NCBI GenBank assembly: GCA_041487355.1
Contig: JBGPND010000044.1
Span: forward strand, 1-30,475
Direction of reading: 5' to 3'
From: JAMXLO01 sp041487355
GTDB lineage: Bacteria > Pseudomonadota > Alphaproteobacteria > Acetobacterales > Acetobacteraceae
Length of the DNA: 30,475 nt
In this document: one piece after another, positions 23,443-30,475 of the stretch
Layout of the letters: each line of letters starts with the position of its first letter
Numbering within the stretch: the first letter of the stretch is position 1
The notes under the pieces: generated by a model
What the model was told of the DNA's origin: nothing
Databases searched by the model: none
The model's input: the letters and a program-made list of their open reading frames with translations, nothing else
Program-made: the position numbers and the translations under genes

Positions 23443-23912
23443 CCTCGCCTTCCTTCCACGCTGGGGATTTTCTCTGGTGTGCCTTCCCAGAGAGCGAGCG
23501 TCCGGCACGCCCCAGCCCTCACCTTCATATCGGCTATATGCTCGCGGTGACAGGTTTCACGTCCGCGACAGCCATTCCGCCTACCGGCTTCACACATCAG
23601 GCGGGGGTCGCTTACACAACGAGCCAGCCTTGGCCGCACGCGGTCGGGCGGCCCGGCGTTATTCCATTCTCGGCCGCACAGGCGATTGAACTCGGGCAGC
23701 AGCGTGCATTTATCCTGCACCTCTGGCGTGTGGCCTATCTTCCGATCACACCAGCATGGCTTCCGCGCCTGTCCGATTCCGATGGCGGTGTGGTTGGGCA
23801 TGCATCGGTAGCGCTCCGCCGCCAGCTTGAGGCGGAGACGGCGAAGGTCTTCTCCCGTCACCCCGATACGGTTGAGCGACTTGGGCCGCTCCGGCCAACG
23901 CGCAGACGCTGA
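23439..23912 (+). CDS. Putative MazF/PemK-like protein
   Basis: A 157-residue protein started at TTG 23439–23441, overlapping the stop of the small gene. The opening FHAGDFLWCAFPESERPARPSPHLHIGYMLAV has the layout of the first MazF/PemK strands (GD-x-V-x-FP … RP-x-x-x-V). VAYTTSQPW and RAFILHLWRVAYLPITPAWLPRL would supply the later core strands. MazF/PemK proteins are RNases that stop translation. The match is by pattern only; the family could instead be an uncharacterised relative with the same fold. It lies next to an IS66 remnant and within 840-base-spaced direct repeats, so it is probably mobile. Confidence 0.55.
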   Translation: MTSPSFHAGDFLWCAFPESERPARPSPHLHIGYMLAVTGFTSATAIPPTGFTHQAGVAYTTSQPWPHAVGRPGVIPFSAAQAIELGQQRAFILHLWRVAYLPITPAWLPRLSDSDGGVVGHASVALRRQLEAETAKVFSRHPDTVERLGPLRPTRRR

Positions 23913-23933
23913 CCGCGACTCGTGTGAAACCTT

Positions 23934-23975
23934 CGCCTCCTGCGACACCATCCAAAGCCCAGCCGGCGGAGACCA
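23934..23975. repeat. 42-bp imperfect direct repeat, copy B
   Basis: Partner of 23094–23135. It lies in the spacer before the aldo/keto reductase gene. Confidence 0.8.
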
Positions 23976-24034
23976 CGAGTTGCCTCCTGCCGCCAGCGCG
24001 CTAGCCTCACCACTTCCAGGAAGCAGGTGTTTGC

Positions 24035-25012
24035 ATGGACTATACCACGCTCGGCAGGACCGGGCTTCGCGTCAGTGTCGCCGGCCTCGGCTGCGGCGGG
24101 TTCAGCCGGCTCGGGCTCAACACCGGCGGCAACGAGGCCAGTGCCATCGCGATCATCCATTCGGCCCTCGATCTCGGGGTGAACCTGCTCGACACGGCGG
24201 CGCCGTACGGCACCGAAGGGGTGGTCGGCAAGGCGCTGCAGGGCGTGCCGCGCGACAAGGTGGTGATCGCCACGAAAGCCTCGGTGATCCGCGGCGGCGA
24301 GCGCTACACGCCGGAACGCGTGGTGGCCAGCCTGGACAACTCGCTGCGCGAGCTCGGCGTGGATTGCATCGACGTGTTCCAGCTCCATGCGGTGGCGCCA
24401 TCGGGCTACGACTATGTGCGCGACACGATCGTTCCCGTGCTGCTGCGCGAGAAGGAACGCGGAAAATTCCGCTTCCTCGGCATCACCGAGACGTCGCCCA
24501 ACGACCTCGAGCACCAGATGCTGCTGCGTGCCGTGCCTGACGGCATGTGGGACGTGGTGATGGTCGCGTTCCACATGATGAGCCAGAACACGCGGGAGAA
24601 AGTGTTTCCGGCGACGCTGCAACATCGCGTCGGGACACTGCTGATGTTCGCGGTGCGCAGCATATTCGCCCGCACCGACCGCGTCGCGGCGACGATGAAG
24701 GAGCTGGCGGCTGCCGGCCAGGTGCCGCAATGGCTCACCGACGCGCCGGACCCGCTCGGCTTTCTGATCCATCCGGATGGCGCCAGCAGCCTGACCGATG
24801 CGGCCTATCGTTACGTGCGGCATGAGCCGGGCGTTGATGTGGTGCTGTTCGGCACCGGCGATCAGGCGCATCTGCGGTCGAACATCGAGTCGATCCTGAA
24901 GCCGCCCTTGCCGGACGCCGATCGCAAGAAACTGGCGGAGCTGTTCAGCCATCTCAGGGGCGTTGGCCTGGTCGCGCCTCCGCATGCCGCAAGCAAGGGA
25001 GCAACGTCATGA
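24035..25012 (+). CDS. Aldo/keto reductase
   Basis: A 325-residue (alpha/beta)8-barrel oxidoreductase using NADPH. The catalytic tetrad is visible: Asp53 and Tyr58 in LLDTAAPYG, Lys81 in VVIATKAS and His118 in DVFQLHAV. The N-terminus MDYTTLGRTGLRVSVAGLGCGGFS is typical. Its last four bases overlap the start of the next gene (ATGA), so it is coupled with the enolase-superfamily enzyme. Together they suggest oxidation/reduction and dehydration or racemisation of a sugar or sugar acid, though the substrate is not shown. Confidence 0.9.
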   Translation: MDYTTLGRTGLRVSVAGLGCGGFSRLGLNTGGNEASAIAIIHSALDLGVNLLDTAAPYGTEGVVGKALQGVPRDKVVIATKASVIRGGERYTPERVVASLDNSLRELGVDCIDVFQLHAVAPSGYDYVRDTIVPVLLREKERGKFRFLGITETSPNDLEHQMLLRAVPDGMWDVVMVAFHMMSQNTREKVFPATLQHRVGTLLMFAVRSIFARTDRVAATMKELAAAGQVPQWLTDAPDPLGFLIHPDGASSLTDAAYRYVRHEPGVDVVLFGTGDQAHLRSNIESILKPPLPDADRKKLAELFSHLRGVGLVAPPHAASKGATS

Positions 25013-26229
25013 AACTGGCAAAGATCGAAGACCTGCATTGCGACGCAGGTTGGCGCACCTTTTCGTTCCTCAAACTCACCACCGATGACGGGCTGATCGG
25101 CTGGTCGGAATACACCGAGGCCGATGGCAGCCGCGGCCTCACCGGCGTGATCTACGGTCTGGCCGAACCGCTTATCGGCATGGACCCGCGTCCGGTGCAG
25201 CAGATCGCCTCGACGCTTTGGGTGCGCCAGGTGCAGGCGCCCGGTGGGGTGAACGCGCGGGCCATCGCGGCGATCGAGAACGCCCTGCTGGACATCAAGG
25301 GCAAGGCGCTCGGCGTTCCGGTTTTCGAACTTTTCGGCGGCCCGGTGCGCGAGCGCATCCCGGTCTACTGGTCGCATTGCGGTTCCTACCGCGTGCGCAA
25401 CCACGAGCTGGTGGGTGTGCCGCCGCTGCGGACCTACGACGACATCGCGGCACTCGGCGCCGAGGTGAAGCGCCGCGGGTTCAAGGCGCTGAAGACCAAC
25501 ATCCTGCCGTTCGATGGCGAGAAGCTGACGAATTTCGGACCGGGATTCGGCCGCACGCCGGGCTATCCGGAGCTGAACATCGACCGCAAGACGCTCCAGG
25601 CAGTGCGCGATCTGCTGGGCGCGTTCCGCGCCGGCGCCGGGCCGGAGATGGGGCTGCTCCTCGACGTCAACTACCATTTCAAGACCGAAGGGTATCTGCA
25701 GATCGCCAAGGCAGTCGAGCCGTTCGACATGACCTGGCTGGAGATCGACACCTGGGATCCGCAGTCGCTCGCGCTGATCCGCCGCGCCGCGCCCTGTCCG
25801 ATCGCGTCGCTGGAGTCGGTGTGTGGGCGGCGGGCGTTCCGGCCGTTCTTCGATGCCTATTCGACAGACGTTGCGATCGTCGACGTGATCTGGAACGGCT
25901 TCCTGGAATCGATCAAGATCGCGTCGATGGCGGAGGCGTATGAAGTGAACGTCGCGCCGCACAACTACTACGGCCATCTGTGCTCGGCGATCAGTGCGCA
26001 TTTCTGCGCCGTGGTGCCGAATTTCCGGGTGATGGAGATCGACATCGATAGCGTCGCCTGGCGCGACGAGCTGTTCCTCAACGCGCCGGCGATCGAGAAT
26101 GGCGAGCTGATCATTCCGAAGGGGCCCGGTTGGGGCGTGGAAGTGAACGAGGCCGCTGTGCGCGCCCATCCGCCCCGCGGATCAGCCCCCGGATCAAGTC
26201 CGGGGGCGCGGGCAGGCGCGGCGCGCTGA
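25009..26229 (+). CDS. Mandelate racemase/muconate lactonizing enzyme family protein (enolase superfamily)
   Basis: A 406-residue enzyme. The N-terminal capping domain includes the start to about 115, with AIAAIENALLDIKGKALGVPVFELFGG. In the barrel, Lys162 (ALKTN) is the likely base, Asp219 (LLLDVNY), Glu245 (WLEID) and Glu269 (ASLES) are the Mg2+ ligands, and His318 (APHNYYG) is the likely second acid/base. Such enzymes abstract the proton next to a carboxylate, giving dehydration or epimerisation of sugar acids. The last 20 or so residues are odd: GSAPGSSPGARAGAAR is encoded by an in-frame palindrome (26185–26207) and does not look like the family's C-terminus. Confidence 0.9.
   Translation: MKLAKIEDLHCDAGWRTFSFLKLTTDDGLIGWSEYTEADGSRGLTGVIYGLAEPLIGMDPRPVQQIASTLWVRQVQAPGGVNARAIAAIENALLDIKGKALGVPVFELFGGPVRERIPVYWSHCGSYRVRNHELVGVPPLRTYDDIAALGAEVKRRGFKALKTNILPFDGEKLTNFGPGFGRTPGYPELNIDRKTLQAVRDLLGAFRAGAGPEMGLLLDVNYHFKTEGYLQIAKAVEPFDMTWLEIDTWDPQSLALIRRAAPCPIASLESVCGRRAFRPFFDAYSTDVAIVDVIWNGFLESIKIASMAEAYEVNVAPHNYYGHLCSAISAHFCAVVPNFRVMEIDIDSVAWRDELFLNAPAIENGELIIPKGPGWGVEVNEAAVRAHPPRGSAPGSSPGARAGAAR
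26185..26207. repeat. CTTGA-loop palindrome at the 3' end of the enolase-superfamily gene (reverse orientation)
   Basis: GCCCCCGGA (26185–26193), loop TCAAG (26194–26198), TCCGGGGGC (26199–26207). It lies 24 bases before the GTG of the adenosine kinase gene. Confidence 0.9.
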
Positions 26230-26230
26230 C

Positions 26231-27220
26231 GTGCCGGACTCACGATTCGACATTCTCGGCATTGGCAACGCGATCGTCGATGTGGTGGCGCGCGCCGACG
26301 ATGCATTCCTGTCGCGCCACGACATGCGCAAGGGCTCGATGACTCTGATCGACGCCGCGACGGCGGAGGCGATCTATGCCGCCATGCCGTCCGGCCAGGA
26401 GAGCAGTGGCGGTTCGGCGGCCAATACCTGCGCGGTGGCGGCGGCGCTGGGCGCGCGCGTCGCGTATCTCGGCAAGGTGGCGGATGATCAGTTGGGAACG
26501 GTGTTCCGCCACGACATCGGCGCGATCGGCGTGCATTTTCCCTCGGCCCCGCTGTCCGGCGGTGCCCCGACCGCGCGCTGCCTTATCCTGGTCACGCCCG
26601 AGGGGCAGCGCACGATGAACACTTTCCTCGGCGCCTGCGTGACGTTCGGCGAGGCCGACGTGGACGCGGTGCTGGTGGCGGATGCCGCGGTGACCTACCT
26701 GGAGGGCTATCTGTTCGATCCGCCGGAAGCGCAGCGTGCCTTCCGCCGCGCCGCCGCCGCCGCGCACGCCGCCGGCCGCCAAGTGGCTTTGTCGCTGTCC
26801 GACCCGTTCTGCGTCGATCGGCATCGAGCGGCGTTCCGCGAGCTGGTGCGGCAGGACGTGGACATCCTGTTCGCCAACGAGGCCGAGGTGACCAGCCTGT
26901 ACGAGGAGAACACGTTCGAAGCCGCCGCGGAGGCGGCGCGGCGGGACGTGGCCTTGGCGGCGCTGACCCGCAGCGAGGCTGGCAGCGTGATCCTGCGTGG
27001 CGTGGAGACGGTGGAGATCGCCGCCGAACCGACGCGCGTGGTGGACACGACCGGGGCGGGGGATGCCTATGCCGCGGGGTTTCTGGCGGGGCTGACTGCC
27101 GGGAAGTCGCTGCCGGTGTGCGGCAAGCTGGCCAGTATCGCGGCGGCGGAGGTGATCAGCCACTACGGCGCCCGGCCGCAGGCGGACCTGAAGAAGCTGG
27201 CGGCGGCAGCGAGCGATTGA
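26231..27220 (+). CDS. Adenosine kinase / PfkB-family carbohydrate kinase
   Basis: A 329-residue protein starting at GTG one base after the previous stop. DILGIGNAIVDVVARADD at the N-terminus and SSGGSAANTCAVAAALGARVAYLGKVADDQLG give the PfkB sugar-binding half. DTTGAGDAYAAGF (272–284) is the C-terminal PfkB signature with catalytic Asp278. The combination, including the GS-x-AANT motif, is that of the bacterial group annotated as adenosine kinase. Sugar kinases of the same family cannot be excluded, particularly given the upstream enzymes. The last codons overlap the -35 box of the next operon's promoter. Confidence 0.87.
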   Translation: MPDSRFDILGIGNAIVDVVARADDAFLSRHDMRKGSMTLIDAATAEAIYAAMPSGQESSGGSAANTCAVAAALGARVAYLGKVADDQLGTVFRHDIGAIGVHFPSAPLSGGAPTARCLILVTPEGQRTMNTFLGACVTFGEADVDAVLVADAAVTYLEGYLFDPPEAQRAFRRAAAAAHAAGRQVALSLSDPFCVDRHRAAFRELVRQDVDILFANEAEVTSLYEENTFEAAAEAARRDVALAALTRSEAGSVILRGVETVEIAAEPTRVVDTTGAGDAYAAGFLAGLTAGKSLPVCGKLASIAAAEVISHYGARPQADLKKLAAAASD

Positions 27221-27245
27221 AGAAGGAGCCTTCCCTTCGTACAAT
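27217..27245 (+). promoter_or_regulatory. Promoter of the Phd/VapC pair
   Basis: TTGAAG (27217–27222) and TACAAT (27240–27245) are 17 bases apart, a good sigma70-type pair. The -35 box overlaps the stop codon of the adenosine kinase gene. Confidence 0.6.
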
Positions 27246-27246
27246 G

Positions 27247-27267
27247 TGGACCATGTATTATGGTCCA
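27247..27267. promoter_or_regulatory. Operator palindrome of the Phd/VapC pair
   Basis: TGGACCAT (27247–27254) and ATGGTCCA (27260–27267) are exact reverse complements around GTATT. The site begins one base after the -10 box, where a bound antitoxin or antitoxin–toxin complex would block transcription. Autoregulation is the rule for these systems. Confidence 0.7.
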
Positions 27268-27286
27268 TTGAAGGAAGAGGTCGACT

Positions 27287-27541
27287 ATGCCGACCGACAG
27301 CACGGATACGGCCATCAATGTTACCGCCTTCAAGGGGCAGTGCCTGGCGCTGATCGACGCCGTGGCGCAGGGCAAGACGAGCCGAGTGGTGCTCACCCGG
27401 CATGGTCGGCCGGTCGCTGCCCTGGTTCCGTATGAGCAGGCGCTCCCGGAGCTGTGGGGCGCTCTGCGGGGCAGCGTCACGGTGCCGGCTGGCACGGACC
27501 TGACGCACGGAACCGGCGAGGTGTGGCAGGCGGATGCCTGA
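27287..27541 (+). CDS. Phd/YefM-family antitoxin
   Basis: An 84-residue protein. INVTAFKGQCLALIDAVAQGKTSRVVLTRHGRPVAALVPYEQA is the Phd/YefM DNA-binding fold; the C-terminal third (ELWGALRGSVTVPAGTDLTHGTGEVWQADA) would wrap the toxin. A GGAAGAGG ribosome site (27273–27280) lies 6 bases before the ATG. The gene overlaps the toxin start by 8 bases. Confidence 0.92.
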   Translation: MPTDSTDTAINVTAFKGQCLALIDAVAQGKTSRVVLTRHGRPVAALVPYEQALPELWGALRGSVTVPAGTDLTHGTGEVWQADA

Positions 27542-27962
27542 GCCGGCGCCGCCGGCGGTACTGCTCGATACCTGCGCCGCGATCTGGCTCGTCAACGGGG
27601 ATCCGATGATGGCGCAAAGCCGTGCGGCCATCGCAGCGGCGCAGGCTTCCGGCGCGGGGGTACACGTGTCGCCGATCTCGGCGTGGGAAATCGCGACTCT
27701 GGTGGCACGCAACCGTTTGCAGCTCGCATTGGCGCCTGAGGCGTGGTTCGGCCGGCTGGTGGCGCTGCCTGGCGTGCGGTTGGCACCGATGCCGCCGGAG
27801 TTGCTGATTGCTTCGGCATTCCTGCCGGGGACCCCGCCGCGCGACCCGGTGGACCGCATCATTGCCGCGACCGCTCGGGCCTACGATCTAGCGATCGTCA
27901 CCCGGGACGGGGAGCTGACGCTGTACGCGGAGGCAGGGCACGTTGTAACGATCGGGTGCTGA
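27534..27962 (+). CDS. VapC-like PIN-domain ribonuclease toxin
   Basis: A 142-residue protein. The PIN-domain acidic residues are present: Asp12 (LLDTCAAIW), Glu52 (SAWEIA), Asp107 (DPVDRIIAATA) and Asp125 (VTRDGEL). Type II VapC toxins cut tRNA or rRNA and are held by their antitoxin. Overlap with the antitoxin gene keeps the two in balance. No truncation is seen, so the pair is probably functional. Confidence 0.92.
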   Translation: MPEPAPPAVLLDTCAAIWLVNGDPMMAQSRAAIAAAQASGAGVHVSPISAWEIATLVARNRLQLALAPEAWFGRLVALPGVRLAPMPPELLIASAFLPGTPPRDPVDRIIAATARAYDLAIVTRDGELTLYAEAGHVVTIGC

Positions 27963-28199
27963 ACGCCCTTACGGACGGCGTGCGGTGCGTGGTAAATTGA
28001 TGCTTCGCAAATTATCCCGCGAAACCACGCGCGGCTGGTCGCTCCGGCGCCCTTCACAGCCAGGGCGAAAATTACCATCATTTCATGTATGCACTCCGCC
28101 CGCTTTGGCGAATACTGCTGCCGCGCTGACGGGCGGCCCCGCTGGGACCAGCCCGCAGGACGCACCGAAAAGCAAGAAAGCCCTTGGGAGGCATCAAGA

Positions 28200-29807
28200 A
28201 TGAGAACAGGTCTGTGGGCGGCGGGACTCGCCGCGCTCTTCGCCTCGGCTGTCGCCGCCGCGCCGGCCGCGGCCGATGAGAAGCCGAAGCATGGCGGCAT
28301 CCTCACCTACATGATCCCGGCGGATGCGCCGCCCAGCTTCGATGGCCACCGGGAGACCACCTATGCGACGGTCCACACGACGGCGCCCTTCTACAGCGTG
28401 CTGATCCGTCTCGATCCGAGCCATCCGGAGGACACCACCAAGTTCGTCTGCGACCTCTGCACCGAGGTGCCGAAGCCGACGGACAACGGCACCACCTACA
28501 CGTTCAAGATTCGCCAGGGCGTGAAATGGCACGACGGCTCGCCGCTCACCGCGGCCGATGTCCTCGCCAGTTGGGAGCACATCATCAATCCGCCGAAGGG
28601 CTACAACAGCGCGCGCGCGAACTGGTACGAGATGGTCGACAGCGTCTCGTCGCCCGATCCGACAACGGTGGTGTTTCACCTGAAGTTCGCCACTTTGACG
28701 TTCCTTCCGGCGCTCGCCGACCCCTACACGTACATCTACAAGAAGGACATCCTGGAGAAGGACCCGCACTGGTACGAGAAGAACATCATGGGCAGCGGGC
28801 CCTTCAAGTTCGTCAGCTACGAACTCGGCCAGTCGATCAAGGGCGAACGCAACCCTGACTACTACCACAAGGGCCAGCCCTACCTTGACGGGTTCATCGG
28901 CATCTACGCCGACAAGCAGGTCGTCCGCGTCGAGGCGATGCGTGCCGACCGCGCGGCGACCGAGTTCCGCGGCCTGCCGCCGGCGGCGATCGATCAACTC
29001 AAGAAGGAACTCGGTGACAAGGTCACCGTGCAGACCAGCGACTGGAACTGCGGCAACCTGATCACGCCAAATTCCAAGCGCAAGCCGTTCGACGACGTGC
29101 GGGTGCGCAAGGCGCTGCTGCTGGCGGTCGACCAGTGGCACGGCGCGCCGGCGCTGTCGAAGATCGCCAATGTGCGCACAGTCGGCGGTATCGTCTTTCC
29201 CGGTTCGCCGTTGGCGGCGACCAAGGAGGAGCTGCAGAAGATGGCCGGCTTCTGGCCCGACATCGACAAGTCGCGCGCGGAGGCGAAGCGCCTGCTGAAG
29301 GAGGCCGGGGCGGAAAATCTCAGCTTCGAGCTGCTGAACCGCAACGTGGACCAGCCCTACAAGTATGTCGGCACCTGGCTGGTGGATGAGTGGAGCAAGA
29401 TCGGCGTGCACGCCACGCAAAAGGTGGTTCCCACCGGTCCATGGTTCGAGGCGATGCGCACCGGCAACTTCGAAGTCGTGGTGGAAGCCAACTGCAACGG
29501 TGTCGTGAACCCGGTGATGGACACGCAGAAGTATCTGCCGAAGAAGGTGTTCGTCGAAAACTATGGCGGCTATGACGACCAGGAGCTGATCGACATCGAC
29601 GCCAAGATGGTGAAGGAGACCGATCCCGCGAAGCAGCGCCTGCTGATGCGGGCCTTCGAAACGCGCGTGGTGGACACGCAGGCGTACGAGTTCCCGATGC
29701 TCTGGTGGAATCGCATCCTGCCCGAGCGGTCATACATGCATGGCTGGAAGATCGGCCCGAGCCACTACGTGAACCAGGACCTGGCGAACATCTGGCTCGA
29801 CAAGTAG
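28200..29807 (+). CDS. ABC transporter substrate-binding protein, family 5 (peptide/opine type)
   Basis: A 535-residue periplasmic protein. The ATG at 28200 is chosen over an in-frame one at 28089 because it has GGGAGG 9 bases upstream and opens directly into a signal peptide (MRTGLWAAGLAALFASAVAA, likely cut after AAPAAA). The mature part has the SBP_bac_5 marks YTFKIRQGVKWHDGSPLTAADVLASWEHI, GSGPFKFVSYE and the later lobe with KPFDDVRVRKALLLAVD. Family 5 proteins bind oligopeptides, nickel or opines; the ligand is not visible. No permease genes follow in the window. The 237-base spacer before it (27963–28199) shows no feature I can name. Confidence 0.92.
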   Translation: MRTGLWAAGLAALFASAVAAAPAAADEKPKHGGILTYMIPADAPPSFDGHRETTYATVHTTAPFYSVLIRLDPSHPEDTTKFVCDLCTEVPKPTDNGTTYTFKIRQGVKWHDGSPLTAADVLASWEHIINPPKGYNSARANWYEMVDSVSSPDPTTVVFHLKFATLTFLPALADPYTYIYKKDILEKDPHWYEKNIMGSGPFKFVSYELGQSIKGERNPDYYHKGQPYLDGFIGIYADKQVVRVEAMRADRAATEFRGLPPAAIDQLKKELGDKVTVQTSDWNCGNLITPNSKRKPFDDVRVRKALLLAVDQWHGAPALSKIANVRTVGGIVFPGSPLAATKEELQKMAGFWPDIDKSRAEAKRLLKEAGAENLSFELLNRNVDQPYKYVGTWLVDEWSKIGVHATQKVVPTGPWFEAMRTGNFEVVVEANCNGVVNPVMDTQKYLPKKVFVENYGGYDDQELIDIDAKMVKETDPAKQRLLMRAFETRVVDTQAYEFPMLWWNRILPERSYMHGWKIGPSHYVNQDLANIWLDK

Positions 29808-29816
29808 GGCCTTACC

Positions 29817-29897
29817 CCCTCCCCAACCCTCCCCCGCTTCGCGGGAGAGGGGGCGTTGAACTCCCTCTCCCGCGAAGCGGGGGAGGGCTGGGGAGGG
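29817..29897. repeat. 81-bp near-perfect inverted repeat
   Basis: Two 35-base arms (29817–29851 and 29863–29897) differ at one position when one is reverse-complemented, with an 11-base spacer. Nested inside each arm is a small palindrome of the CCCGCTTCGCGGG kind. It lies 9 bases after the substrate-binding protein's stop and could end transcription, but has no T-run; it looks like a miniature repeat element. Confidence 0.85.
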
Positions 29898-29990
29898 AGA
29901 CGCGCGGGCAGCCCTGCCGAAATGGGGCTCGCATCCGGCCGGGAAGCCCACTATGTGTGCGACGCAGCATCCCCGCATCCCAGGAATCTT

Positions 29991-30475
29991 ATGCAGATCC
30001 GCAACGTCGCGATCATTGCCCATGTCGACCACGGCAAGACCACGCTGGTCGACAAGCTGCTCGGCCAGTCCGGCTCCTTCCGCGACCACCAGGTGGTGGC
30101 CGAGCGCGCGCTCGACAGCAACGTCCTGGAGCGCGAGCGCGGCATCACCATCCTGGCCAAGTGCACCTCGGTGGTCTGGCGCGGCACCCGGATCAATATC
30201 GTCGACACCCCCGGCCACGCCGATTTCGGCGGCGAGGTGGAACGCATCCTGAACATGGTGGACGGCGCCATCGTGCTGGTGGACGCCGCTGAGGGGGTGC
30301 TGCCGCAGACCAAGTTCGTGGTCGGCAAGGCGCTGGCCCGCGGCCTCGCGCCGATCGTGGTGGTCAACAAGGTGGACCGGGCCGACGCCCGCCCGGACGA
30401 GGTGCATACCGAGGTATTTGACCTGTTTGCCGCCCTCGACGCCTCCGATGCTCAGCTCGACTTCCCGATGCTTTA
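29991..30475 (+). CDS. typA: Translational GTPase TypA/BipA, N-terminal part (runs off the window)
   Basis: 161 residues are visible of about 605. The GTPase motifs are in place: G1 HVDHGKTT (11–18), the switch I/G2 region ERERGIT (47–53), G3 DTPGH (72–76) and G4 NKVD (126–129). SNVLERERGITILAK is characteristic of TypA, as opposed to EF-G or LepA. TypA binds ribosomes under stress and in ribosome assembly. No strong ribosome site is seen before the ATG. Confidence 0.95.
   Translation, partial: MQIRNVAIIAHVDHGKTTLVDKLLGQSGSFRDHQVVAERALDSNVLERERGITILAKCTSVVWRGTRINIVDTPGHADFGGEVERILNMVDGAIVLVDAAEGVLPQTKFVVGKALARGLAPIVVVNKVDRADARPDEVHTEVFDLFAALDASDAQLDFPML

Noticed and set aside
23609..23615. 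CGCTTAC as the right end of the IS66 element
   Set aside because: It matches only about ten terminal bases of the left end, lies inside the MazF-like gene where it encodes the core residues VAY, and the flanks give no 8-bp duplication.
18520..26207. CRISPR-like repeats
   Set aside because: The palindromes are scattered kilobases apart in both orientations, with no regular spacers and no cas genes.

Overview
The window is a high-GC alphaproteobacterial chromosome segment. The convergent/divergent block mutS–glnD with maeB facing away, a bactofilin gene, a PfkB-type adenosine kinase and typA point to Rhodospirillales, most likely Acetobacteraceae. That placement is inferred from gene content and style, not from a search.

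Layout. 1–305 is the tail of an AmmeMemoRadiSam-type radical SAM gene. 484–2398 is a tightly coupled two-gene cassette of a three-Cys-motif (DUF5131/Gp37-Gp68) protein and its partner TcmP, with visibly lower GC than the core genes. 2471–9515 is a mixed accessory stretch: an LLM-class flavin oxidoreductase, an SMP-30/gluconolactonase, two methyltransferases, a DUF427 protein, a membrane-anchored alpha/beta hydrolase, a heptad-repeat hypothetical protein and a Xre(MbcA)/RES toxin–antitoxin pair. 9622–17569 is core: glnD and mutS on the minus strand, maeB on the plus strand. 17599–19093 is a complete IS4-family element with a 10-bp target duplication and a frameshifted transposase. 19170–20602 holds bactofilin and an EI24/CysZ-like membrane protein. 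20720–23154 is a decayed IS66 element with a fused tnpA-tnpB and a broken tnpC. 23218–23912 is an overlapping two-gene unit ending in a MazF/PemK-like protein. 24035–27220 is an operon of aldo/keto reductase, enolase-superfamily enzyme and adenosine kinase. 27287–27962 is a Phd/VapC pair with its own promoter and operator. 28200–29807 is a peptide/opine-type ABC substrate-binding protein. 29991 to the edge is the start of typA/bipA. I saw no tRNA, rRNA or CRISPR array.

The most striking signal is a short palindromic repeat: arms CCCCCGGR and YCCGGGGG around an asymmetric CTTGA loop. Seven copies occur in 30 kb, five of them inside protein-coding sequence (IS4 transposase, IS66 tnpB part, IS66 tnpC twice, the enolase-superfamily gene). 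A larger, different hairpin of 65 bp lies inside mutS. Most coding copies keep the reading frame. The copy in tnpC breaks it, and the copy in the IS4 transposase carries a one-base deletion that accounts exactly for the frameshift there. This resembles the protein-coding palindromic elements known from Rickettsia and is the best candidate for something undescribed. The three-Cys/TcmP cassette is the best candidate for an uncharacterised enzyme system.
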